Source: Brevibacillus panacihumi W25 (GTDB lineage Bacteria > Bacillota > Bacilli > Brevibacillales > Brevibacillaceae). Taken from it: a stretch of 64,000 bases of DNA. Each line of letters begins with the position of its first letter. Positions within the stretch are counted from its first letter, which is position 1. A model generated the notes under the pieces. That model saw nothing but the letters and a program-made list of their open reading frames with translations, searched no databases and was not told the origin of the DNA. This document shows positions 56,983 to 64,000 of the stretch, in pieces. The stretch is taken from the NCBI RefSeq assembly GCF_000503775.1, contig NZ_KI629782.1, positions 186,001 through 250,000 on the forward strand, read 5' to 3'. A program made the position numbers and the translations under genes.

Positions 56983-58212
56983 ATGACATTTGAAAACTTG
57001 CTGGATCGCTATGCCGAGCTGGCAGTTCGAGTCGGAGTAAACGTACAAAACATGCAAACACTCGTCGTCGCAGGGCCTGTCCAATCAGCCCCTTTCATTC
57101 GCAAAGTGGTTCGCAAAGCATACGAGGCAGGAGCCAAGCATGTCTATATCGATTGGAACGACGACGAATTGACCCGCATGAAATACGAGTTGGCACCGGA
57201 AGAAGCTTTTGAAGAATTTCCGCTATGGAAAGCAAAGGGCTGGGAAGAGTTGGCTGAGCAAGGAGCCGCATTTTTGTACCTTTCCTCTTCCAACCCGGAT
57301 CTTTTGCAGGGAATCGATCAGGAACGTATCGTCAAGGCAAGCAAAGCGTCTGGTCAAGCGCTGCAGCGTTTTCGCAGCTATACCATGGCCGATAAGGTAA
57401 GCTGGAGTGTCATCGCTATTCCCTCTCCTGCATGGGCTAACCTGGTTTTTCCCGAGCTTCCTGAAGATGAGCGTGAACAAGCACTGTGGGAAGCCATTTT
57501 TGCAGCGACACGCATCCATGAACCTGACCCCGTCCAAGCCTGGAAAGAGCATCATCAAGAATTGAACCGCAAAGTGGAACACCTGAACGAAAAACAGTAC
57601 AAAGCCCTGCACTACGAAGCACCCGGAACCCGATTGACCATTGAATTGCCCGCGAATCACATCTGGATCGGCGGAGGCAGCGTGAATCAGGACGGGGTAT
57701 CCTTCATGGCCAATATGCCGACAGAAGAAGTCTTTACGGCTCCGAAACGCGATGGAGTAAATGGCGTTGTGCAAAGCACCAAGCCTTTGAGTTACCAAGG
57801 CACCCTGATTGAGGATTTCCAGCTTACCTTTGAAAAAGGGCGAATTGTACAGGTCACTGCCAAGAAGGGAGAAGACTCTCTTAAACGGCTGATAGAAACG
57901 GATGAGGGATCTTGTTACTTGGGTGAAGTGGCCTTGGTCCCCCATCTCTCGCCCATTTCCCAATCAAACATTATTTTCTTCAACACCTTATTCGATGAAA
58001 ACGCCTCGAATCATCTGGCGATTGGCAAAGCTTATCCGACCAACCTTCAAGACGGAAGCGGGATGAGCGACGATGAACTGCAGCAACACGGATTAAATAC
58101 CAGCATGGTCCACGTCGATTTCATGATCGGATCGGATAAAATGAACATCGATGGCGAGACCAGGCAAGGAGAACGCGAGCCTATCTTCCGCAATGGCAAT
58201 TGGGCTTTTTAA
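56983..58212 (+). CDS. ampS: M29-family aminopeptidase (AmpS-like)
   Basis: A 409-residue metallo-aminopeptidase of the AmpS/thermophilic M29 family. It begins MTFENLLDRYAELAVRVGVNVQ and keeps YIDWNDDELTR, the RLTIELPANHIWIGG-like strand, FMANMPTEEVFTAPKRDGVNG with a catalytic Glu, and the C-terminal SNIIFFNTLFDENASNHLAIG and HVDFMIGS. It trims N-terminal residues from peptides with a two-metal centre. ATG 56983 has GGGAG 8 nt upstream and gives the family length. It is monocistronic. Confidence 0.93.
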   Translation: MTFENLLDRYAELAVRVGVNVQNMQTLVVAGPVQSAPFIRKVVRKAYEAGAKHVYIDWNDDELTRMKYELAPEEAFEEFPLWKAKGWEELAEQGAAFLYLSSSNPDLLQGIDQERIVKASKASGQALQRFRSYTMADKVSWSVIAIPSPAWANLVFPELPEDEREQALWEAIFAATRIHEPDPVQAWKEHHQELNRKVEHLNEKQYKALHYEAPGTRLTIELPANHIWIGGGSVNQDGVSFMANMPTEEVFTAPKRDGVNGVVQSTKPLSYQGTLIEDFQLTFEKGRIVQVTAKKGEDSLKRLIETDEGSCYLGEVALVPHLSPISQSNIIFFNTLFDENASNHLAIGKAYPTNLQDGSGMSDDELQQHGLNTSMVHVDFMIGSDKMNIDGETRQGEREPIFRNGNWAF

Positions 58213-58250
58213 CGAGAGTTGCTCTGTATCGAGCGGCATGAAATAGAAGG

Positions 58251-58273
58251 AGGGGGAGCTTGTGGCTCCCCCT
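58251..58273. terminator. Hairpin between convergent ampS and YitT genes
   Basis: Perfect 9-bp stem AGGGGGAGC/GCTCCCCCT with a TTGTG loop, overlapping the YitT stop at 58272. Neither side has a clear U-run. It sits between two converging genes and is probably a bidirectional barrier. Confidence 0.65.
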
Positions 58274-59159
58274 AATGGATATTTTTCTTTTTGAACTGTC
58301 CTCCGTTGACATCGTGGATGGTACCCATCGCGAGGAAAGCTGAATCATCGATATCCTCTACAATTTCCTTGAGCTTCGTCTCTTCCAGCCGTGTAATAAC
58401 GGAAAAAATCACTTTCTTCGCATCACCGGAAAATCCGCCTTCACCGACGAGATACGTCACACTTCTGCCTAATGTGGCTGAAATGGCATCCCCGATTTTC
58501 TCCGCTTCGTCACTGATGATCCACACCGCTCGCGATTGCTCCAGTCCTACCATCGTCAAATCGATCATTTTGAACGCGATATAATAGGCGATCAAAGAGT
58601 ACATGGCCCGGTCCCAGCCAAAAATAAAGCCTGCACTGCCGAGAATAAAGATATTGAAAAACATCACCATCTCCCCTACGGAGAAGGGACTTCTTTTGTT
58701 CAACAGAATCGCGACAATCTCTGTGCCATCAAGCGAGCCGCCAGCCCGAATGACTAATCCGACTCCGATTCCGACGATAATTCCACCAAATACGGCGGAG
58801 AGCAGCAGATCTTCTGTCAAGCCGGAGACTTCGTGCAGCAATGTCGTTCCAATTGACATGACAGCCACACCGAACAAAGTAGCGATCGCAAAACTTTTTC
58901 CAATCTGTTTATAGCCGATAATCAAAAAAGGCAGATTCAAGAGAAATAGGAAGACTCCTAGAGGGATACCCGCCAAATGAGAGAACATGATCGACAGTCC
59001 TGTCACACCACCATCGATGATGTTATTGGGTACGAGGAAAATCTCCAACCCAACCGCGACAAGGCTTGCTCCTACTACGATCGCCAATGCTCGAAGCAGT
59101 AATTTTCTCTTCGACAGCCGCTTATGAGCGGCCGAGACAGGTTGAAATTGTTGTTCCAT
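58272..59159 (-). CDS. YitT-family membrane protein
   Basis: A 295-residue protein with five or six TM helices (residues about 20-210; for example LLLRALAIVVGASLVAVGL and IPLGVFLFLLNLPFLIIGY) and a soluble C-terminal DUF2179 domain (GGFSGDAKKVIFSVITRLEETKL, IDDSAFLAMGTIHDVNGGQFKKK). YitT/UPF0750 proteins are common in Firmicutes, of unknown function, and sometimes linked to metal or ion transport. A normal length and domain order are seen. A hairpin overlaps its stop codon. Confidence 0.9.
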   Translation of the reverse strand: MEQQFQPVSAAHKRLSKRKLLLRALAIVVGASLVAVGLEIFLVPNNIIDGGVTGLSIMFSHLAGIPLGVFLFLLNLPFLIIGYKQIGKSFAIATLFGVAVMSIGTTLLHEVSGLTEDLLLSAVFGGIIVGIGVGLVIRAGGSLDGTEIVAILLNKRSPFSVGEMVMFFNIFILGSAGFIFGWDRAMYSLIAYYIAFKMIDLTMVGLEQSRAVWIISDEAEKIGDAISATLGRSVTYLVGEGGFSGDAKKVIFSVITRLEETKLKEIVEDIDDSAFLAMGTIHDVNGGQFKKKNIH

Positions 59160-59213
59160 CTGCTACCATCCCTGTTCTTTGATCACCACTGTACTTCCAT
59201 CATTCCCCAAGTC

Positions 59214-59248
59214 CTAAAAAAATAGCCAGCTTGTGGCGCAAGCTGACT
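59214..59248 (-). terminator. Intrinsic terminator of the alpha/beta hydrolase gene
   Basis: Stem CAGCTTG/CAAGCTG (59227-59245) with a TGGCG loop, followed on the minus strand by GCTATTTTTTTAGG. It lies 15 nt after the hydrolase stop at 59260. Confidence 0.75.
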
Positions 59249-59259
59249 TACTCTGTCCT

Positions 59260-60069
59260 TTATCCAATGAAATGCGCCAACTCCCGATTGAACTTCTCTC
59301 GCTCACAATAAAACAGCCCATGTCCGCTCTTTTCAAAGGGAATTAATTCCGAATCCCGGATGCCTGCATGCATCGCCTGAGCAAACGCAAAGGGACAGAT
59401 CCGATCCTGGACGCCGTGGAAAATGGCAGTCGGAACATGAATTTTGGGCAAGTCATTGCGCAAATCCTCATCGCGAAGGGCGATCAGCCCTTGTATCGTG
59501 GCGTGGCCGGAAGCAACCAAGCCCAGGCCGTCGAACCAGTTTTTAAAACTTTCGGTCACATAGCGCGCAAAAAAGAGATTGCCGAAATCGCTCAGCATTT
59601 GCGGACGATCCTGGTAGGCACCTTCAATCAGCTTATTTACCTCTTCTTTGGTCATCCCGAATGGATAATCCGGTCTTCTGGTAAAAACTGGAGCAGCGGC
59701 GCTGACTAACGCCAGCTTGGAGACGCGGTGATCGACATGGCGTCCCATATACCGGATCGCAATCGCTCCACCCATGGAAAAACCAGCGAGTGTAAAGTCA
59801 TCCAAGCCTAAAGTATCCACGATCGCCAGTATATCATCCGCCAACCGGTCATAAGAATAACCTGTCCAGGGACGATCTGATTTCCCATATCCTCGCAAGT
59901 CTACCCCAATGCAACGATACCCCAATTTGGGCAACTGATCGAACTGGTATTCGTACATCTCTTGATTGAGCGGCCATCCGTGGATAAACAAGATTGGCTT
60001 TCCATTTCCCGGATCAATGTCCTCCACATACAGATTTACATTGCGCTCTACTGGAATGTAGTAGCCCAC
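59260..60069 (-). CDS. Alpha/beta-hydrolase, non-haem haloperoxidase/esterase type
   Basis: A 269-residue alpha/beta hydrolase. Oxyanion-hole region is ILFIHGWPLNQ, the nucleophile elbow is GFSMGG with Ser98, the acid is the Asp in FHGVQDRICPF and the catalytic His is in SGHGLFYCE. This combination is typical of perhydrolase/chloroperoxidase-like esterases. The substrate is unknown. A strong site precedes ATG 60069 (AGGAGGAGT). It has its own terminator and diverges from ywqB. Confidence 0.9.
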   Translation of the reverse strand: MGYYIPVERNVNLYVEDIDPGNGKPILFIHGWPLNQEMYEYQFDQLPKLGYRCIGVDLRGYGKSDRPWTGYSYDRLADDILAIVDTLGLDDFTLAGFSMGGAIAIRYMGRHVDHRVSKLALVSAAAPVFTRRPDYPFGMTKEEVNKLIEGAYQDRPQMLSDFGNLFFARYVTESFKNWFDGLGLVASGHATIQGLIALRDEDLRNDLPKIHVPTAIFHGVQDRICPFAFAQAMHAGIRDSELIPFEKSGHGLFYCEREKFNRELAHFIG

Positions 60070-60203
60070 ACCATACTCCTCCTTTACTAAGTCACCCTGC
60101 TCTCGTGTTCGTGCAGCCTACCGTAGCTTATGTAGGCAATCGCCAAGTGGATATCCGCCTGCAAAAATAGACCCGAACTAGGCAACCAGCACGCATTTTG
60201 GGT

Positions 60204-60237
60204 TATAATGGGGGGATGACACTTCGTACGGAGGACC
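60204..60237 (+). promoter_or_regulatory. Candidate -10 and ribosome site of the ywqB-ywqA operon
   Basis: GGTTATAATGG holds a perfect TATAAT at 60204-60209; the -35 region is weak. A strong GGAGGA ribosome site follows at 60230-60235, about 9 nt before ATG 60245. Confidence 0.45.
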
Positions 60238-60244
60238 TGACGAT

Positions 60245-61852
60245 ATGCTGCAAAGAGAATTGACACGAGATCAAGCCATTCAGACAGGAGAACAGATCCT
60301 TGAAGTATTGGAAGGTCAAATACTGGAGAGGGGCTACACGTATTTTTCCAACGGTGTCGTTTTCAACACCCGAGTGGAGGACGAAATCCTGCTGAAAAGC
60401 GATGTGCAAGGCACGCAAGTCTATCATGTCTCGTTGAATCTGCAGATTGTGCAGGAGAGCACCTGCACCTGTCCTTACTCCCGCCTGTGCAAGCATATCG
60501 CCGCTACATTTTTTCAAATGTACAGCGTGTTTGAGAATCCGCGTCACTTATTGGCACGCTCGCAACAGCCAAGGACGCTGAAATACTCCCCTGCCCTGCT
60601 GGTCCCTCCCTTTAAAAACGGTATTCAATACTTGACCGGGAGCCATACCGATTCGTGGAGGGACGGTCTGTTGGACTCTTCCACTTCCGTAGCGGAATGG
60701 TGGCGTTTTTTTGAGAACTGGACGCGAAATCTTCCTTCTGCCATGGAGAGCTTCCGCGCCTCCTCCGAGCTTTTCTCCAGTTATGAGAATCTCTTGGGAA
60801 TCGCCGTCTCTTGGCCGCCGAGACGCGCATCACTCTTTGCCGTGCACGCAACCCTCTTTCACCTCAACCTTTTGCAGGAATTCGTGCTAGCCAAGCGCCA
60901 TTCCCACTGGTCTGTAGAGCTGTCACAATCTGCAGAGCGGTTGCTGTCCACCCTGGAAGGTCTTCTATATTATTGGGATCCTTCCCATCTCGATGAGGGT
61001 GATCAAAAGGCATTGATTGAGACAAAACAGCTGTTGAGCGAATGGAAAGATAAGGATGCACTATCCGTTTTCGAGATGCTTGCCTATCAATTGCTTTGGT
61101 GGAACCTGCTGCAAGCACCAGCCTGGGTCCAGCAAGAAACAAACGAAATTGACCAGAGAATCGCAGATCCGACGACGACACCAACAGAAATGGAAAAGTA
61201 CCGGATGCTGAAAGCCCTTTTTCTCGTGATGGATGGAAAGGATCAGGATGCACTCGCGATTTGGCTGACGAGTAAACAGTTGCCTTTGGCGTTCTATTTG
61301 CCCTTCCTGAAGTCATTCGCGCGCGAACAAGACTGGGTGCGCTTATTGGAGTGGACACATCGGCTTGAACGCCTGATTGGAACTGCCGAGAATGGGCAAT
61401 ACCGATTGGTCACGGCAATTTGGCGAGAGGCCATGAAACAGATGGGACGCGAACAGGAATGCGGCACTAAGCTAAGAGCGTTCTTGCCAGGCAGTTTCTC
61501 GGAATACGCCGCCTTTCTCTTTGATCATCAGCAATATCGGGAGTGGCTGGACTTGCAGCTTTCTTACCGGACGCCTTTTCCAGAGCTTCAGGCATGGAAC
61601 ATGAAAGCCATCGAGGAGATGAACCCGACCTTGCTCCTCCCGTTATTTCTATCTGAAGTAAATCGGCTGATTGACGAGAGAAATCGCCCCGCATACAAGG
61701 AGGCCATCAAGCTGTTAAAAAAAGTACGATCCCTGTACAGCAAGCTCAATCAGGAGATGCGCTGGAACAGCTATCTGGAGCTCTTATCTGCAAAACATAA
61801 TCGGCTTCGGGCCTTCCAAGAGGAGTTAAGGAGAGGAAATCTGAACGTATGA
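60245..61852 (+). CDS. ywqB: SWIM zinc-finger protein, partner of the SNF2 helicase
   Basis: A 535-residue protein. Its N-terminal 90 residues carry a SWIM zinc finger, CTC...CKH with Cys74, Cys76, Cys82 and His84. The rest is helical, TPR-like, with no catalytic motif. The pair SWIM protein plus SNF2 helicase matches B. subtilis YwqB/YwqA. Its stop overlaps the start of the helicase gene by 4 nt (ATGA), so the two should be made in fixed ratio and act as a complex on DNA. Function is not established. Confidence 0.88.
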   Translation: MLQRELTRDQAIQTGEQILEVLEGQILERGYTYFSNGVVFNTRVEDEILLKSDVQGTQVYHVSLNLQIVQESTCTCPYSRLCKHIAATFFQMYSVFENPRHLLARSQQPRTLKYSPALLVPPFKNGIQYLTGSHTDSWRDGLLDSSTSVAEWWRFFENWTRNLPSAMESFRASSELFSSYENLLGIAVSWPPRRASLFAVHATLFHLNLLQEFVLAKRHSHWSVELSQSAERLLSTLEGLLYYWDPSHLDEGDQKALIETKQLLSEWKDKDALSVFEMLAYQLLWWNLLQAPAWVQQETNEIDQRIADPTTTPTEMEKYRMLKALFLVMDGKDQDALAIWLTSKQLPLAFYLPFLKSFAREQDWVRLLEWTHRLERLIGTAENGQYRLVTAIWREAMKQMGREQECGTKLRAFLPGSFSEYAAFLFDHQQYREWLDLQLSYRTPFPELQAWNMKAIEEMNPTLLLPLFLSEVNRLIDERNRPAYKEAIKLLKKVRSLYSKLNQEMRWNSYLELLSAKHNRLRAFQEELRRGNLNV

Positions 61853-64000
61853 GTACCGCGACTACACTCAAACTGAACGCTGCGCAACTGACAGATGGCA
61901 CTTTCCTGATTTCCGCGACGGATTCCCATCATCTCGCTGTCGCCCCCGAGGAGCTTGCCAGCTTTCTTTTTGCTTGGGATGAAAAATCGTTTTACGGCAC
62001 TTTTTTGGCAAGGAATGAAGAGGGGTTGCTGCTCAGTCCCCGCGAGGCACTCTCTTTTTTCATCGATCCTCCCTGGCTGCGCCACGTCCACTATGAGCCC
62101 AGTGAGACATTTGCCGCCTATCAACATACAGCGATGATGATCCAGCAAAGTCTCGAGTCCGGGTCTTTTCTCCCCGATTTTGCCGCATGGAGGGCTGGCT
62201 ATCCTGGGTGGAAGTTCGCGGACGAGCCACCTGAACTGCCGGATACCACGAGACGATGGCTTTCTGCTGTCGTTGACGAGATGATCGCATCGCGAGGCGA
62301 AGTTGAACGTGCTTGGGAGAACTTGCAAATTCAATATCCCGCCCTCACCGTTACAGGAGAGGACTTGTCCCCGCATTTGCAAGAACAGGAATGGCTTCAA
62401 TCCATCGGCTGGCTGCCCGATTTGACACCGTTTCGGACTTGTCTGCAACTCCTGGAAGCCACGGAGACGGAAGACGACTGGACCCTGCAATTTCATTTGC
62501 AGGATCGCGAACACCCCGATCGCCTCTACCCGATCGAGCCATCCCTTCTTTTGGCGAGACAAGGCGGATACGAAGAAATACCTGCTGCCTGGCAAGCGTA
62601 TGCGGACCGTATCTACAGGGACCTCACAACATGCTTGGAAGTGATGCCATGGCTGATGGCGGATGAAGCTAGCGGGCAGCTGCGGACACGGCTCGACAAT
62701 GAACATGCATGGCTTTTCCTGACGACAAGCAGCTTGCAATTGGTGCAGGCAGGGATACACGTCTTTTTACCCGTCTGGTGGGAACAGGTGCGTCGCACAA
62801 AACCGCGGCTAAAAGCAAAAATCAAGTCACATGCGGGTACGTCAGGCCCGTCGTTTCTCGGCATCTCGCAGCTTATGGATTTCGAATGGAAGCTGGCATT
62901 GGGCGATGTGGAGATCAGCGAAGCAGAATTTGCCCAATTGCTCAAGCAAAAACAACGTCTGCTGAAGATCAGAGGCCATTGGGTGCAGCTGACACCGGAT
63001 CTTTTCTTGCAGATGCAGGATGCCTTGAAGATAAACCGCGGAAAAAACGCCCTGACCCTTCGCGATGTCATGAACATCCATCTGCGAGCGTTGCCGGAAG
63101 AAGAAATTGAACGCCCCACTGAAGACGACGTACCCCAGCAGTTCGCTATGGAGGTGGAACTGAACCGACCTTTGCAGCAATTGTTCACCCAATTGCAGCA
63201 GACACAAAAAATTCCGTTGCTCCCGCAGCCGCAAGCTTTCCATGGCACTCTGCGCAACTACCAGCTGGCAGGGAGCTCGTGGCTGTGGTTCTTGCGGCAA
63301 TATCGACTCGGCGCATGTCTGGCGGACGATATGGGACTCGGGAAAACGGTGCAGTTCATTACCTACCTGCTGTATGTCAAGGATAACGAGGAGCAAAGCA
63401 CCCCTTCCCTGCTGATCTGTCCCACGTCGGTCATCGGAAACTGGCAAAAGGAATTGGAACGGTTCGCTCCGTCTCTGAAGGTGGTCATTCACTACGGCAA
63501 CCATCGCAAAAGACAGGAGGCATTCTTATCCGAAATCGAAGGGGCGGACCTGGTCATCACGTCTTATGCTCTTTCGCATTTGGATGAACAAGAGCTGTCT
63601 CGTGTACACTGGAATACCATCTGCCTGGATGAAGCACAAAATATAAAAAATGCGTATACCAAGCAGGCTTCTGCTGTCCGTGACCTGCGTGCCAACCATC
63701 GGATCGCGCTGACCGGCACTCCGATCGAAAATCGTCTGAGTGAACTATGGTCGATCTTCGACTTTTTAAACCCGGGTTATCTCGGAGGGCTGGGTGAATT
63801 CACACAGCGTTTCGTCCTGCCGATCGAACGGGATCAGGACAAAACCTTGATCTCCCAAGTGCAGCGTCTGATCCAGCCGTTCCTCTTGCGTCGGGTCAAG
63901 ACCGATCCTTCCATTCAACTGGATCTGCCGGAAAAAAGCGAACGAAAGGAATTTGTCCCGCTCACGGCTGAGCAAGGCGCTCTCTATGAAACGGCCATCC
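61849..64000 (+). CDS. ywqA: SNF2-family helicase YwqA-like, 3' end outside window
   Basis: The gene runs off the right edge; 717 codons are present. The N-terminal 450 residues are the SNF2-associated region. The helicase core starts with LRNYQLAGSSWLWFLRQYRLGACLADDMGLGKTVQF, given here by its Walker A part DDMGLGKT near residue 492. Motif II is LDEAQNIKN near 594, then HRIALTGTPIENRLSELWSIFDF-like text (ALTGTPIENR) and FLLRRVK. Only the second RecA domain is missing. It lacks an internal SWIM finger, which is supplied by the coupled ywqB product. Confidence 0.92.
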   Translation, partial: MSTATTLKLNAAQLTDGTFLISATDSHHLAVAPEELASFLFAWDEKSFYGTFLARNEEGLLLSPREALSFFIDPPWLRHVHYEPSETFAAYQHTAMMIQQSLESGSFLPDFAAWRAGYPGWKFADEPPELPDTTRRWLSAVVDEMIASRGEVERAWENLQIQYPALTVTGEDLSPHLQEQEWLQSIGWLPDLTPFRTCLQLLEATETEDDWTLQFHLQDREHPDRLYPIEPSLLLARQGGYEEIPAAWQAYADRIYRDLTTCLEVMPWLMADEASGQLRTRLDNEHAWLFLTTSSLQLVQAGIHVFLPVWWEQVRRTKPRLKAKIKSHAGTSGPSFLGISQLMDFEWKLALGDVEISEAEFAQLLKQKQRLLKIRGHWVQLTPDLFLQMQDALKINRGKNALTLRDVMNIHLRALPEEEIERPTEDDVPQQFAMEVELNRPLQQLFTQLQQTQKIPLLPQPQAFHGTLRNYQLAGSSWLWFLRQYRLGACLADDMGLGKTVQFITYLLYVKDNEEQSTPSLLICPTSVIGNWQKELERFAPSLKVVIHYGNHRKRQEAFLSEIEGADLVITSYALSHLDEQELSRVHWNTICLDEAQNIKNAYTKQASAVRDLRANHRIALTGTPIENRLSELWSIFDFLNPGYLGGLGEFTQRFVLPIERDQDKTLISQVQRLIQPFLLRRVKTDPSIQLDLPEKSERKEFVPLTAEQGALYETAI

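Overview
The window looks like chromosome of a Gram-positive, low-to-moderate GC spore-former of the Bacillales, most like Brevibacillus or another Paenibacillaceae member. Pointers are the strong AGGAGG-type ribosome sites, frequent GTG/TTG starts, U-rich intrinsic terminators, and the gene set: PaiB, a MocR regulator, YitT, PepF, an AmpS-type M29 peptidase, the YwqB/YwqA pair, Opp operons and a methylmalonyl-CoA mutase operon with its own TetR regulator. No rRNA, tRNA, CRISPR, insertion sequence or prophage was seen.

Layout. 1-4.8 kb: acetamidase-family fragment, nitroreductase, VOC protein, small DUF2573-like protein, HAD phosphatase and a chemoreceptor, all on the minus strand. 5.0-10.5 kb: an unrecognised secreted deacetylase-like protein whose frame runs 240 nt antisense into a SWIM+SNF2 helicase gene. 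10.6-15.4 kb: oppABCD with no oppF. 15.5-15.9 kb: small membrane protein. 16.0-24.4 kb: a nine-gene minus-strand run coding for a CoxG-like protein, a three-subunit molybdenum hydroxylase, XdhC, the 5-oxoprolinase-type carboxyltransferase pair PxpB/PxpC, a biotinyl carrier and PxpA. 24.6-25.8 kb: divergent cysteine-desulfurase-like PLP enzyme. 25.9-35.2 kb: propionyl-CoA carboxylase/methylmalonyl-CoA mutase operon (accB, mutA, mutB, meaB, pccB-type carboxyltransferase, degenerate accB, accC). 35.4-36.1 kb: TetR regulator. 36.1-41.7 kb: VanY-like lipoprotein, MsrAB, MocR regulator divergent from paiB, LysE exporter and a B3/B4-domain protein. 41.8-48.6 kb: second Opp operon (D-F-B-C-A) ending in an M20 hydrolase. 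49-56.8 kb: S9 peptidase, 2-hydroxyacid dehydrogenase, DinG-like helicase, Lin0512 protein, PepF. 57-64 kb: M29 aminopeptidase, YitT protein, alpha/beta hydrolase, and ywqB with a ywqA cut by the window edge.

The most interesting part is 16-25 kb. A molybdenum hydroxylase set is arranged head-to-tail with a PxpABC-type ATP-dependent lactamase and a biotinyl carrier. PxpB/PxpC are the split form of the urea-carboxylase carboxyltransferase domain, so with a biotin carrier, and perhaps the accC 7 kb away, they could form a biotin-dependent amide or lactam carboxylase. One reading is a catabolic route in which the hydroxylase makes a lactam from an N-heterocycle and PxpABC opens it. This is inference. 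The neighbouring propionyl-CoA carboxylase operon has two AccB-like proteins, one of which has lost the biotinylated lysine.
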